A stretch of DNA of 64,000 nucleotides from Atrina japonica (GCA_030159075.1 BROG01000075.1:1484001-1548000); one strand, 5' to 3'; shown: positions 24,466 through 36,720, counted from the first letter of the stretch. The notes: generated by a model from the letters alone, not told the origin. Program-made: numbers and translations.

Positions 24466-25883
24466 ACACTGTATAGCACTAACGGATGTCGAATCTATAG
24501 AAAAAATGTGGTAGAAAGTTGTACGAAAGGTTCTCTCACGATCAATGTATGGGATGCATCAAACGGATATCAAACCACATAAAAGGTATGCAAAACGGAT
24601 GATATGTCTGACGACCGTATTTCTACCTACCACATGACACACAAAATGGGTATAAAAAATCTGAGGTTCTGTTTTCAAGCAATGGTATCCAAATGGGCAT
24701 ACAAAGGATCAATTTGTGCCTGGATCATGGCAGATTGATACCAAAGGCAAGCTCTAATGCGGCACCCCTTAATATGTTGATCAATGAATTTAAAACATTC
24801 TGAAGATCCTTACCCATACAATGCAGGAAAACAAATGAGTTATAAATTATTTGCCAAGCAACCACAGTCCAAGTGGCATGTAGCAAAAATATCCAATGAA
24901 AGCAAGAACCCCTACAATCATATAAAAAAATCTCAGATACCAAAGTATAAATATTTAGGATGTTCAGGATATAGATACAAATCTGGTGAAAAATGGATAA
25001 ACAAGGACCTCTGGAAATCAAGTGGTAGGATCAGGTGCCATGGAGAATTAAGCATCCCTTGTTGACTTGTCACACCCGCCGTGAGTCCACAGTCAAATCC
25101 AAATGAATTATGTTAGGAATGAATCCTGGTCACAAATGGTACAGACGTATCAACAACCGCCATCAAACAGACAACTCAACATTTCACTTAGTGAAACAAA
25201 GTAATCGCAAACAAGACTATTATACTGACATAAAATTTGCATCATTGCAACAATTTGTAAACACTGACATCAAACAGGCATTGACATATTTATGAAAATT
25301 GTCATTATTAATTTAGAAATGTAATTGATATATTTTAAATGTAAATTTAAATTAAAGGACACCACTAGATTTTTCTTCTATCTATTCAGCAGTTTCTGAA
25401 TAAAGTTTGCTTCGTATCAATGAGGAACAAGTCAGACAATTAAGAATCACAATTGGTTCCCAGAGGAATGCTGACAGTTTGTTGAAAGACCACGTCTCCG
25501 AGCATTACAATATCAGTTTGTCCAATGGACCAACGGTTCATATCAGTTATTTATCAATTCTGATGCATTCCTTGTCAGTTATCATACATTGAATATCCGT
25601 TGCATATCAGGTAGTAGTCCAGTCATGTATTAGGTCTAAAATACAAGAACGGATGCAAACCAGACAAGTATCGAATAAGGAACTCACGAGTAGCAAACAA
25701 AACCCAAACCAGAACATTGCTACCATACATCTAACAGACAACTATGTACGGTGGTGTATGTTCCAAATTTTGAACATGTTCAAAATCTTCTACTGCATGG
25801 AATATACATCCCTGGACCGAAGGTACATGAACAGGCTGGAAATTTTTATTATATGTTGGACGTCCGTAAGCGCTATATAGTGT
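24466..25883. mobile_element. Element of about 1.4 kb with imperfect terminal inverted repeats
   Basis: The left end ACACTGTATAGCACTAACGG and the reverse complement of the right end ACACTATATAGCGCTTACGG agree at 23 of 28 positions over the full repeat. It sits between two halves of one tandem array, which supports insertion. It contains the dispersed repeat at 24940-25265. No transposase frame is visible, so it is probably non-autonomous; superfamily and target duplication are not determined. Confidence 0.65.
24940..25265 (+). repeat. Dispersed repeat, copy 2, inside a larger inverted-repeat element
   Basis: Homologous to 7150-7480, same orientation. It lies within the 1.4-kb element at about 24466-25883, so either it inserted there or the larger element carries it as its internal part. 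Confidence 0.75.
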
Positions 25884-25894
25884 CGTATGACAAC

Positions 25895-26360
25895 AGCTTA
25901 AACGATATCTAAAGTAGTGGCTTACTACTAAAGTATGCTGTTGCAGGTACAGGGTATATACAAAAGTGCAAGGTACTTTCCTAATTGTAAAAGATATCTA
26001 AACTGTAAAGGATATCTAAACTAGTGGCTTACTACTTAAGTATACTGTTGCAGGTACATGGTATATACAAAAGGTACTGTCAAGGATATCTAAACTGTAG
26101 TGGCATACTACTAAAGAAAGCTGCTACAGGTACAAAATTGCAAAGTATATCTAAACTGTAAAGGATATCTAAATTATTTTGGTTTACTACTAAAGTAAGC
26201 TGTTACAGATACAGGATATGTACAAAAGTGCAAGGTACTACCCTTATTGTAATTGATATACAAACTGTAGTGGCTTGCTACTAAAATATGCTGTTACAGG
26301 TACAGGGTATATACAAAAGTGCAAGGTATATCTGAACTATAAAGGAAATCTAAACTGTAG
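25895..26360 (+). repeat. Right part of the interrupted tandem array
   Basis: Four to five more units of the repeat seen at 24240-24460, some short (for example GGATATCTAAACTGTAAAGG side by side). Confidence 0.8.
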
Positions 26361-26967
26361 TGACTAGATAAATTGCTATATCTGCATTTTTGGTTTCGTT
26401 TTTCCCTGAGGGTGTCAACATCAACATGACTGAAATGGGATTTCAAAGAGTGTTTCATAAGTTTTTTGTTTTTGTTTTTTTTAACGATGTGCAAAAGCTC
26501 TGTGATGTGTATTTCAATTTTTTGATGACAGTCTCTTCAGCAGGAAGTAGTAAATGTTTGCTTGATTATGTGACATCTATTTCAATTTCAAAGATATAAA
26601 GAGGAAGTGAAGCTGTGGATTTTATGATGTCATCATGGTAATTATAATGTCTACATTTTATAATATTTCCAGACTAATAATACATTTATGCTGCAGGTTG
26701 CAAGGGTTTGGATTTTTTAGTGTTCAGATTCTGGATCCATTATCTTCTCTAACAGTTTAGTAAGTTCTTCTTGCAGTTTGCTTTATGTAAATTTAATTGC
26801 TAACTATGTTTTCTGTATTTCTGTCTTTTAAATGTTTTATCACAGATTTCTCTTCGTCTTGTTCAAATGCCTGTTCATTTGTTTATGTTCAATTAATCTC
26901 TCTTTTACTAATCCTTTTGTTCTCCAATGTATAACTTCCACTTTACAGATCTTCCATATGGAAAAAA

Positions 26968-27230
26968 GCTCCATGCTAGCTAAATAGTTAGAGCATAGCA
27001 CTTTAAACCATGAAGTCTCAAGTCCTATTAGAACTTAAGCTGATTTTGTCAGAAAATTTTGCACTAAACTTGCACAAGTCCTGTAATCTTTTGCTGGGTA
27101 TATTGTAACTGGGCTCTCTCCTCCACTGTTAAAAACTGGTAACCACCATCAGACTGAAGGTGAGGTGAACAGAGCCACTCATCCACATCATTACTATAAT
27201 TACTATTACTGTTGTTATCATCAATATTAC
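26968..27230 (+). mobile_element. tRNA-derived SINE, family A, copy 1
   Basis: The head GCTAGCTAAATAGTTAGAGCA fits box A, and GAAGTCTCAAGTCC fits box B, 40-50 bp apart. The body carries GGGCTCTCTCCTCCACTGTT and ends in a low-complexity ATTACT tail. Body and tail match the copies at 15990 and 52365. Confidence 0.7.
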
Positions 27231-28569
27231 ATTGTATATACAGTATTACTGAACATTTTTATACATTATCAAAAATATTGCATTTCATTAATTGTTATGT
27301 CGAATCACAAAGTACAAGTCTAATGCTTTTCTACGATGATTAATGCTTTCCTTCCAAAGTATTGTGATAAAACAAAGATAAATTATTTTCTAATTTGAAG
27401 AGAAAGACTATATACTTGACATATTACTTTTTACTAAAACTAGAAAACATGAGAATGATTATTAAAGCAGAACCTTGATCGTTTGTAATATGTTGAATTC
27501 TAAGTATCACTGCATGATTTAAATCTAAAAATATACCAGAATGTATATCATTTCAGTATACAGTAAGGATATCATATTACGTTTTATATATATTTTTCTT
27601 TTAGTCTCATAACTTCATCAGTAAGAAAATAAGATATATATTGTGTAAGGTTCTTGTAGCCATTATTTTCTCTTACAATGTTTTGTGCAATCTAAAGAAA
27701 AAAAAATAATCAATACCGTATGTGGGCAACATCTGACAATGCTTACAAATCTTGAGATAAAACATTGTAGTGAACCAGACTAAAGAAATTAATATGATAT
27801 TGTCATAGCATTGCCAAATAGGTCACTAATCCAAGATTATGTACTTACATAATGACATATCATTTGAACAGAATTATACAATAAAGATACAAACAAATTC
27901 ATCCAGCATCAAAACAAATATATAAGTTTTTATCCATGAAGACTACGATCCCAACTAATCCCAACATTGAAATATTTGAAACTACCATAATCCCATGCTG
28001 ATCCCTGTAACCATAGTTTGAATAAAACTGTGAAATCATAAGATAAAATTTCCAACTAAGTATTGATTGCCATTATTTACTAGTTTAAGAAATGATGTAT
28101 TTTGAAATATGCATCCTTTTTTCATCTCTTCTTATATATATTGTTTGAAAAGAAAATTGCATTTCAGATGAAACTAGATATGTTTAAAAAATACCATTCT
28201 CCTGAGGATGAAGCCATTTTTTAGATTTTTGAAATCCTATAACTCTGTCAAAAATTACCAAATGTTGGCCATAACCAAACTTATCCTTGGCGTTATTTGT
28301 TTTATTGATAAAGACAAATCCTTTTCTACATAAAATGGACATCTTTTCATTTCACATTATGCTATAATTCATTCCAGAGTACCTAAATAAACAACAATTT
28401 TAGTCCTAATTAATTACATGTAATTACAATTTTTAATTTTTAAACAAAAGAATGAACAGGCAGTGTATTGCCTTTAATATTTTAGCTAAAATAGTATTAG
28501 CAAGCATGTGTGTAATTCTTATAATGCTAAAAATAAGTTAAACAAGATTTGTGTACATGGTGTATTTGC

Positions 28570-28884
28570 CTTTACAGCTATAAATAGAATACACAGGGAG
28601 ATTTGTGTGGACTATACAGCTATAAATAGAAAAAGCAGGGAGTTGTGTATGGACTATACAGCTTAATAAAGGATTGCAGAGTGGTGTGTATTTCCTATAT
28701 CACATACAGGGCCTACAGCTAAAAATGTGATAAAGAGGGAGTTGTGTACCAAAACAGCTTAAAGAAGGATAAGCAGGGAGTTGTGTATGGCCTTCACAGC
28801 TAAAAGTAGGATAAGCAGGGAGTTGTGTATGGCCTACACAGCTAAAAGTAGGATAAGCAGGGAGTTGTGTATTACCTATACAGC
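28570..28884 (+). repeat. 43-bp minisatellite, left part
   Basis: Units read 'AAAGTAGGATAAGCAGGGAGTTGTGTATGGCC' and TACACAGCT with variation, about seven copies. The array resumes at 29254 after the MITE at 28889-29249. Confidence 0.85.
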
Positions 28885-28888
28885 TTAA

Positions 28889-29249
28889 AGGGGCATTAGC
28901 TGTGTTTACCAAAAAAATTATTTCAATTTTTTTTTTTACTTTTACTATTTGTACTCAATGTGCTTTAACAAATTATAGCTATACACAGGCATAAAAATAT
29001 CTTATATACCTATATATATTGTATAAATAAGGAGAGGTCCAGTGTAGTATCCATATACAAATAGTAAGGTTGAGTTAATCAATTGCAATTGAAAAAGTGC
29101 CAAACCTGGGTTTCTCAACCAATTTTCACAAAATATATAGGACTTTAAGAATGTGCATGCCTGTTAATATCTCTTGTTTTGTTATTGTATACCAATCTTA
29201 ATACTAAAAAGGAAAACAAACATTTTGAAAAAATACAGCTAATGCCCCT
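28889..29249. mobile_element. TTAA MITE (T2/Kolobok-like), intact copy
   Basis: 361 bp. Both ends are AGGGGCATTAGCTGT, identical over 15 bp in inverted orientation, and each is flanked by TTAA (28885-28888 and 29250-29253). It splits a 43-bp minisatellite unit exactly at TTAA. The TTAAAGGGG terminus fits the TTAAAGGRR ends known from T2-type MITEs of the Kolobok superfamily; piggyBac also uses TTAA but has different ends. Related copies lie at 49438 and 51896. Confidence 0.88.
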
Positions 29250-29253
29250 TTAA

Positions 29254-29365
29254 AGTAGGATAAGCAGGGAGTTGTGCATGACCTATACAGCTAAAAGTAG
29301 GATAAGCAGGGAGTTGTGTATTACCTAAACAGCTTAAAGTAGGATAGGCAGAGAGTTGTGTATTG
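29254..29365 (+). repeat. 43-bp minisatellite, right part
   Basis: Two and a half more units of the repeat at 28570-28884. Joining the two halves across one TTAA restores a perfect unit boundary (CAGCTTAAAGTAGG). Confidence 0.85.
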
Positions 29366-30088
29366 CCACCAAATAGTTAAAAATAGTATTGGTCAACCTC
29401 AGATTTGAACTCTCAATCTTTGATCTTCCAGTTGGACAAAGTAATATCACCATGTAAGCAAATAAAGCTATATCATATAATTAATGTATTTATTCCCAAG
29501 ATATTTTACGTGATACTTAATGAATGTTTAATGAATGCAACCATGATTTATTTTTATAATTGTGGTGATTTAAAATAACAGCTAGGTAGTTACAAACTGA
29601 GAGATAGAAATAAAGTTTAACGCTTTTTCTACTAGCTTCATTTAGCTATTTTAAGTGTTGGAATCTTTTGACAACAAAATGAAATAGTGCATTTTCATTT
29701 CTAATGTCCATACAAGAAATCTGAGGTGTTCTGAAAAAGTTCATAACACAGGATACAAAATGCAACAGTGATGACACAACTTTTGAACAAATTGAATAAA
29801 AATTAAATCTTTAAAATGATTTCTTATATTGTTTGTGACTTGTTGTGGTAAAGAACATCAGGATATATCAGTCAATAAGAATATCATATGTCAAATTAAT
29901 TGATACTTAGTTATTTCTCCATTTTTTTCCACTCATGATCCACTAAATTTCAAAAGTAAACAGATAATTTTATAACTTTTTGTCATGTGATTCAAAGATG
30001 ACCAGGAATGACCAAATGATAAAAAACTATTTGTACATGATTTTTGTTCAAAAGTTTTAAAACAATCAAAACAGGTGTAGAACACAAA

Positions 30089-30179
30089 TTAACTCATTCA
30101 CCCCTACAGACACATTTGGACTGGTCTAAGTCATTGATTTACAAAAGAATCCATTGTTTTTCAGGGGTTGATGAGTTAA
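30089..30179 (+). mobile_element. Short palindromic MITE, copy 1 (best preserved)
   Basis: 91 bp starting TTAACTCATTCACCCCT and ending AGGGGTTGATGAGTTAA; the ends are inverted repeats agreeing at 15 of 17 positions. The core contains GACACATTTGGACTGGTCTA and CCATTGTTTTTC. Related copies are at 4228, 19560 (reversed, interrupted) and 61854, and a distant one may be at 62066-62149. No coding capacity. Confidence 0.8.
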
Positions 30180-30302
30180 ACATGACAAATTTACAGGTAC
30201 AATATATATCAGTCACGTAATGATGACAAAAGGGGTCAACTAGAAATCATATTGGATCAATACCCATGTAGTACATTTGGTATATTAAACACACAAGTAT
30301 AC

Positions 30303-30370
30303 CTGTTGGATTTGAGAATTTTCTGTAGTAACTCCATTGGTACATCCCTAAGTTGTATCTGATTGGATAA
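30303..30370 (-). CDS. BTBD16: BTBD16-like exon 7: BACK helix
   Basis: Acceptor cttgtttag and donor CAG|gtatac, 68 bp. It encodes LSNQIQLRDVPMELLQKILK followed by S, N and a split Arg. The I.LR..P..LL.K.LKS motif matches the stretch I recall from BTBD16 (IHLR..P.DLL.K.LKS). Confidence 0.88.
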
Positions 30371-31424
30371 CTAAACAAGAAAGTGAACATGCCAGTTAAA
30401 ACAGTAAGTGAATACATGACTAGAGGTATATCAAAATATCAAAAAATCTAAACCTGCCTAATTCAATGCGTCGCCTTATTGCATATGTTACACAGACAAT
30501 TGAAATCAATAATAATTAGCAAACAGCCATGAATAACTATCCATCTAAAACCTTCGTTTGGTATTTTACTTTTTTCAAATTTGCTAAAAAAAATCACCTT
30601 TTGACAGTTTTTTTTTAATTATTGTACAAATTTATTTCTGATGAGAAAAAAATGTAACTTCCCCATTTCTGACATTTATCAAATTGAACATAAATCTAGA
30701 AAATTCATGTTGAGCTTTTAATATCATATATTACACACACTTAAAGTGTCTATATAATAAATAATGAGAATAAGGTTTGCTGTATTAGGCAAATTTCTAT
30801 TTTACTACTGAATAATAAAGTATGAAAACATAAATGAAAACAAAAGAAATTCTTCTGGTGCTATAATTATAATAAAACAAGTAATTCTAAAAGTTATGGC
30901 AATGTTTTGTTCATGTATGTAAAGAAACTAAATCACAAATGCAACTGTTTCTGACAAAAAGATTTACAATCACATTCACAGAATGTCCTTTGGAGTCACA
31001 TGTAGATCAAAGGCAGGTGATCCTTAAAATATCCTGCCAATCAGATTGTCACTAACAAAATTATGAAAGTTTGTTTTTCCCTTTCTATAAAGGCAAGTAA
31101 AAATCTTCTTTGTTAAGAGTTCATGACCTCTGTCAATAATCTGCCTAGATGTAAGCCTGCCTGAGATTGCTGACTGTCTATATGTGACAGGCCTTAGATA
31201 ACACTGTTACACCTTTGAGTTTAATCAAATGTTAACCTGTGAATTACTTAATAATAGATATGGGGAAATCAATTTTACAGTAACAGCATTGATAAGCATT
31301 AAATTAATGCTGTACATCTGTAAATAGGTGTGTCTGTAATTAATAATACTGATACACAGCCATGATTTTCAGGAAGATGTAGAAAATTAGTTTTCAGTAA
31401 TAACAAAATACACCTGTACATATA

Positions 31425-31590
31425 CAGCGGCGCTGAAATTCCTGTTATGTCAAAAGTAAATTAGCTGGTCCAAAATTTTATGGATAGATCAATATGTTGA
31501 TTAATATTTTGCTTATCTCAAATTTCAGATACCTCAAAGTAATCAGGCAGGTCCCTTGAATTTTTGGATAACAGGATTCCATTGTACATA
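31425..31590 (-). repeat. Fragment of a pogo/Tigger-like repeat
   Basis: On the minus strand it begins CAATGGAATCCTGTTATCC and continues with GGGACCTGCCTGATTACTTT, a layout also seen at 37334 (CAGTGGAATCTGCTTATCTA, ACTGGACCACC, ATTACTTCTAGATATC). 'CAGTGGAA.CT' ends are typical of pogo-group mariner relatives. No frame is preserved. Confidence 0.4.
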
Positions 31591-31593
31591 TAT

Positions 31594-31691
31594 GTGTGTG
31601 TCACTGTGTGTGTGTATATGTGTGTGTGGGCATGTGTGTTTGTGTGTGTGTGTAGGTGTGCATGTGTGTGTGCATATGTGCATGCATGTGG

Positions 31692-31762
<71 letters not shown>
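31594..31762 (+). repeat. (TG)n microsatellite
   Basis: Interrupted TG repeats, then about 70 bp of uninterrupted TG. His-Thr and Val-Cys frames over it are artefacts. Confidence 0.95.
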
Positions 31763-31764
<2 letters not shown>

Positions 31765-32540
31765 AAAAGTACATGTCCTTGCCGATATATCATGCGGAGG
31801 ATAATATCTTAACATAATGTACAGACATTCTCACTTTGTACCAACTTATCATGTACAGATATCATGTAAAGAGCAAGTACTTCAGGCTGTGAAATAAGAT
31901 TTCAAAAAAAACATGTGTGGGGGTGGGGGGCAACTCATTTGAGAAATTTGGTTGAATTCAAAAAAAAAGGAAAGTTGTTAACAACAAAGAAAATAACACA
32001 CATTAAATCATATTGTAAACAAAGATTACACCTCATTCCATATGTATTGGTCGCATAACAATGACTGTCACTGAAACTTGCCAAATGCTGACAAAACAAC
32101 TTGTCCGGTGGACAAGCATATTTATAGAAATCAACTTGTTTGAGCCAATTCTGATCCGGTACAAACAATCAGACAAGAAGTTTTTTCACACCTAGTACTT
32201 ATATATATCTTGTGTTGGATAATATCTTACTTATAATGTACAGATAATGTCATCATGTATAGAAGATAATATTATACACAGAACACAACAGATACTTGTT
32301 TAATAGTCTTGTCCTTTATAAGAGAACTGAAAAATGGACCTATCATTTACAGATAAAATTTTCTTTTAAATAGTTTTACTGCAGAACTGAAAATCTCAAA
32401 ATAAGAAGAAATTCAATCAGCCCAGATTTAAAGAAAAATTTTCAGTAGACTGCTTCAAAGACAATCAGATAATCCAAGTGCAGAAAATAGACATGCAAAT
32501 TTGTGAGAATAAAAATCAAAAGCAAAGCCAGCTAATTTGA

Positions 32541-32558
32541 TTTTTTTTTTTTTTTTTT

Positions 32559-32595
<37 letters not shown>

Positions 32596-32646
32596 TTTTT
32601 TTTTTTTTTTTTTTTTTTTTTATTTTTTTTTTTTTTTTGTTTTTTT
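32541..32646 (+). repeat. T homopolymer tract of about 106 bp
   Basis: T-run broken only by a few G and one A. No SINE body or target duplication is evident beside it. Length may be uncertain because of sequencing limits on homopolymers. Confidence 0.9.
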
Positions 32647-33059
32647 GGTGAAAACAAATCAGAGATATAAAAAGAAAAAAAACAAAATCATTAGTTTCTA
32701 TGTAAAGAATACCGGTGCAACGTTCCATCCTCATTCTATTGTATCTGTCTGAGTTTTTCCAGCATATGTAAATTCTATAGGGAATTGAGTGTTTTAATCT
32801 GACCAAGTGTATAAAAGCATCTGATCTGATGTAAAGCTTCAAATTTAGCTCTTAACAGTCTTTTATAGATATACCTCAACAAGGAATGTGTTATCTTATT
32901 CTCTCTCATTTTGAAATAACAAACATATATATCAATTATAAATCACTATAGCTGATGAACAAATAACATGTAGCCATGTAGTATCCATTGGTCAACTTTC
33001 TTCACAAACACAGTTGACATTGGGTTTTGTACATAACAGTAAACATATATATGTTTAGC

Positions 33060-34270
33060 ACTTTTCATAAAATAAATCATATATTACACTACACAATAGA
33101 TCAAAGTGTATATTGTACTGTACAGATGTCATGATTAAAGTGTATATTGTTCTGTACACAGATAAAAGTGTATATTGCACTGCACAAAAGATTAAAATGC
33201 ATATTGTACTGTACACAAGATGAAAGTGTATATTATACTTACACAAAATAAGTGTATATTGTACTGTACAAATGTCAAGATGAAAGTGTATATTGTACTG
33301 TGCTCAAGAAAAATGTGTATGCTGCACTGTACACAAGATAAAAGTGTATATTGTATTTACACAAGATTAGTGTATATTGTACTGTACACAAGATGAAAGT
33401 GTATAGTGTACTGCACAAAAGATAAAAGTGTATATTGTACTGTACACAAGATTAAAGTGTATATTAAACTTTACACGTGATATAAATGTATATGGTACTC
33501 TACATAAGATAAGTGTATATTGTACTGTACAAGATTTGTACCGTACACAAGATAAAAGTGTACACTGTACTGTACACAAGATGAACATATACATTGTACA
33601 TAAATTGAGTATTTTGTACTGTACACAAGGCTAAAGTGTATATTGTACTGTACACACGATAAAAGTGTACACTGTACTGTACACAAGATGAACATATACA
33701 TTGTACATAAATTGAGTGTATTTTGTACTGTACACAAGGCTAAAGTGTATATTGTACTGTACACACGATAAAAGTGTACACTGTACTGTACACAAGATGA
33801 ACATATACATTGTACATTGAGTGTATTTTGTACTGTACACAAGGCTAAAGTGCATATTGTACAATACACAAGTGTAAGAAAGTGTATAATTTACTGCATA
33901 CAAAATAAAAGTGTATATTGCACTGTAAAAAAGATTAAAATGTATACAAGTGTAAAGTTTATATTGTAATGTACACATGATTAAAGTGTTTAGTGTACTG
34001 TGTACAGGAATAAAGTGTAAATTATACTTTACACAAATCATCAAAGTGAATTCTGGGCATAACACTGAACAGAAGAGTAAAGTGTATATTGTACTGATTG
34101 AAGTGTATCATATTGTACCATATACAGGATTAAAGAGTAGATTGTAATGTACAAAATATTTAAGTTGCCATTTTACTTTTTATAAAAGTAAATTGTATAT
34201 TTAACTGTACATAAGATTAAAGTGTACAGTGTTCTGTACATGAATTAAAGTGCATATAGTGTGCATTGTG
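33060..34270 (+). repeat. 27-bp minisatellite of about 1.2 kb with higher-order units
   Basis: The core unit is AGTGTATATTGTACTGTACA followed by CAAGATAA or variants, over 40 copies. At 33555-33850 a higher-order block of about 110 bp (four core variants, including GAACATATACATTGTACATA) is repeated three times almost unchanged. Long Tyr/Cys-rich frames on the minus strand come from the repeat. Confidence 0.92.
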
Positions 34271-34362
34271 TACATAAGCACCCTCATTATGCCAACAGGT
34301 CCATTTGCAAAATCATTGTAAAATAAATAGAGGTTACCTGCGCACTAACACCTTTCACTTAC

Positions 34363-34425
34363 CTCTGACATAAGGTTTAATTCCAACCAGCGCTCACAAG
34401 CTAATACAACATGTTCTTGCTGGTA
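34363..34425 (-). CDS. BTBD16: BTBD16-like exon 6: first BACK helices
   Basis: Acceptor gaaatttcag and donor GAG|gtaagt, 63 bp, phase 0 on both sides. It encodes YQQEHVVLACERWLELNLMS plus Glu. The V..ACERWLE.NL core is the conserved BACK-type helix of BTBD16. At 21 codons it is symmetric, so skipping it would keep the frame while removing this helix. Confidence 0.87.
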
Positions 34426-34689
34426 CTGAAATTTCCAAAATGTACAAATTTTATATGAGATGGAAATATTTCAAACGTCACATATGTTTTATTAAACACC
34501 TATTAACTTTTAGTGTTGTTAACAATACAATCTATAAATTATTATCTTTAAATTGATATATGGGTTTACACTAAGAATGCATATTTGTTTAAATTATGAT
34601 ACAGAATTGTACAACCACTCTGTATCCTCTACTACATCAGCTATCATATCATGAATATATATCAATGATCGCAGAGACTACATATACTG

Positions 34690-34875
34690 GAAGTTAACCA
34701 ACAAATCAGTACTTAAATGTAGACAGATGTTAACCGACAAATCAGTACTTAAATGTAGACAGAAGTTAACCGACAAATCAGTACTTAAATGTAGACAGAA
34801 GTTAACCAACAAATCAGTACTTAAATGTAGACAGAAGTTAACCAACAAATCAGTACTTAAATGTAGACAGAGGAC
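34690..34875 (+). repeat. 36-bp minisatellite, five copies
   Basis: Near-identical units of AAGTTAACCAACAAATCAGT and ACTTAAATGTAGACAG. The period is a multiple of three, so an open frame runs through it. Confidence 0.92.
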
Positions 34876-34928
34876 TTGGCAGTAACCCAAGCTATGCATA
34901 CATAATATTTCACATACTGGTACTGGAG

Positions 34929-35090
34929 AGTCATTGTGGATCCGCGGTAGAGTGCTTGATTCGCAACTGGAGAGTTGCGAGTTTGAGCCTCAGTGGAGGC
35001 AGCTGGCTTTTCCTGTACTTCGGATGAGACAGTAAAAACCAAGCTCCTGTGTCACAAAGGTGTCGTCATGAATAGAATTAAGTTTAATTT
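34929..35090 (+). mobile_element. tRNA-derived SINE, family B, 3'-truncated
   Basis: The head GTGGATCCGCGGTAGAGTGC and GAGTTTGAGCCTC resemble tRNA boxes A and B. The body shares CTTCGGATGAGACAGTAAAAAC and CTCCTGTGTCACA with the full-length family B copy at 36269, but the conserved tail is absent. Confidence 0.7.
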
Positions 35091-35944
35091 GTGATTATTT
35101 AAGGTTTATGTATGATGTATGTTGAAAGGTAATCAAAGGGGACGAAAGTTTATGACTCTGGTTATATTTGATGAATGGATATTTTATGGATAATGTGTTA
35201 ACATTTGTATGAAATATTTACACTAAAAATAAAAAAAACACTTTCCAAAGTAGCTGGTACACACACTATGGAATCCTGCCATACAAACTGTTTTTTAGAA
35301 TATATTTTTTGCAATTGCTACCAGTATGTTCCCTCTTTTTTCACTGCGTTCAAACAAATAAATTTAACATTTACAAGATTTGTTTAGTATCATAGCAAAG
35401 CCTAATTGATATCAACAAGTATTAGATATTTTTAGGATCACTTAAATGACCTTTACAACTGCATCAAATACCATCTATGACATTTATATCTTTGTGATTC
35501 GGTATCAAGTGTTATAATGTCACAGAGACATACATCTATATAAGAATGTATGTATCAAGACAACTCCTTTGAATTAAGATAAAAACATTAACTATAATAA
35601 AATTGTATTTTAAATATTTATCATAGTCTTTGCTCAATATGAAGGTCATTATATTGGTGTGTGTATGACATTAACATGTTTTTTATCATAATCAATATCA
35701 CTGTCTGATATCATTAAGATACATTCACATGCAGATCAGAAATATGACATTTATATAACAAGAGATCAGTATCAGAGGCAACTGTCTGATTATAATTGAA
35801 TAGTTTTCTAGGGAAATGAGTGCAACTAATGTCATCTAAATAACATTGAGAGAATTGTAGTCATGATTCATCTCCCCAATATAAGTGATACAAAATACTT
35901 TGTTATGCTTGATTTGCTGCTAAACGCACTACCGATTAACTGTA

Positions 35945-36720
35945 ATCATAACGTGTACAAGTGCACAGTGAAAGTTGTCTTGAGAAATCACTCTTGTGAG
36001 AGTGTACAGTGAAAGTTGCCTTGAGAAATCACTCATGTGAGTGTACAGTGAAAGTCGCCATGAGAAATCACTCGTGTGAGTGTACAGTGAAACTTGTCTT
36101 GAGAAATCACAGTGTGTTCAGAGTGTACAGTAAAAGCTGTCTTGAGAAATCACTCACATGAGATTGTACAGTGAAAATTGTATTGAGAAATCACTCATGT
36201 GAAAGTGTACCGTGAAACTTGTCTTGAGAAATCACTCATGTGAGAGTGTACAGTGAAAGCAGTCTTGATTGTTTATGTTTGTTTATTGTTGTTTAACGTC
36301 CCATTCAAGAATATTTCACTCACATGGAGACGTCACCAAATGCCGGTGAAGGGCTTCAAATTTTAGCCTATGCTCGGCACTTACGGCCATTGAGCAGTGA
36401 GGGTTCTTTAATGTGCTGACACCTACTGTGACACGGGACCTCCAGTTTTTACTGTCTCATCCGAAAGACAGGAAACCAATCTGCTGCTGGTGGGACTCAA
36501 ACTCACGACCTCACGATCCAGAGTCGAGCGTGCTACCAACTGAGCCAGGCCGACTCAAAAGTTGTCTTGAGAAATCACTCTTGTGAGAGTGAACAGTGAA
36601 AGTTGTCTTGAGAAATCACTCATGTGAGAGTGTACAGTGAAAATTGTCTTGAGAAATCACTCATGTGAGAGTGTATAGTGAAAATTGCCTTGAGAAATCA
36701 CTCATGTGAGAGACACCTAT
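35945..36720 (+). repeat. 41-bp minisatellite interrupted by a SINE
   Basis: Units read 'AGTGTACAGTGAAAGTTGTC' then TTGAGAAATCACTCATGTGAG, about 11 copies. The array runs 35945-36268 and 36558-36720, with the SINE at 36269-36557 between. Confidence 0.9.
36269..36557 (-). mobile_element. tRNA-derived SINE, family B, full length
   Basis: On the minus strand: box A TGGCTCAGTTGG (36536-36547), box B GTGAGTTTGAGTCC (36493-36506), the body with CTTTCGGATGAGACAGTAAA, a conserved middle (AAGAACCCTCACTGCTCAAT) and the tail GGGACGTTAAACAACAATAA. 'AAAG..GTCTTGA' flanks both sides (36256-36268 and 36558-36570), a likely target duplication, although the host array also repeats this motif. I know similar SINEs from bivalves. 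Not a functional tRNA gene. Confidence 0.85.

Larger units (their letters stand above)
24137..30302 (-). other. Intron between exons 7 and 8
   Basis: 6166 bp. It holds an array broken by a 1.4-kb element (24240-26360), a SINE (26968-27230), and a 43-bp array broken by a MITE (28570-29365), then another MITE (30089-30179). The stretches 27240-28550 and 29400-30080 show nothing I can name beyond AT-rich sequence. Confidence 0.6.
30371..34362 (-). other. Intron between exons 6 and 7
   Basis: 3992 bp. It holds a pogo-like fragment (31425-31590), a TG microsatellite, a very long T-run (32541-32646) and the 33060-34270 minisatellite. 30380-31400 shows nothing I can name. Confidence 0.65.

Noticed and set aside
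24784..25065. Open frame of 93 codons in the 24.8-kb region
   Set aside because: It lies in the dispersed repeat also present at 7150-7480, where the frame is not kept. No splice signals or family resemblance.
32541..32646. T-tract as the tail of a retroposed element
   Set aside because: No element body or target duplication could be found on either side.
33471..34065. Long Cys/Tyr-rich minus-strand frames
   Set aside because: Produced by the 27-bp minisatellite.
36480..36557. Possible tRNA gene
   Set aside because: The A and B boxes are the head of a SINE with a conserved body and tail; the cloverleaf is not complete.
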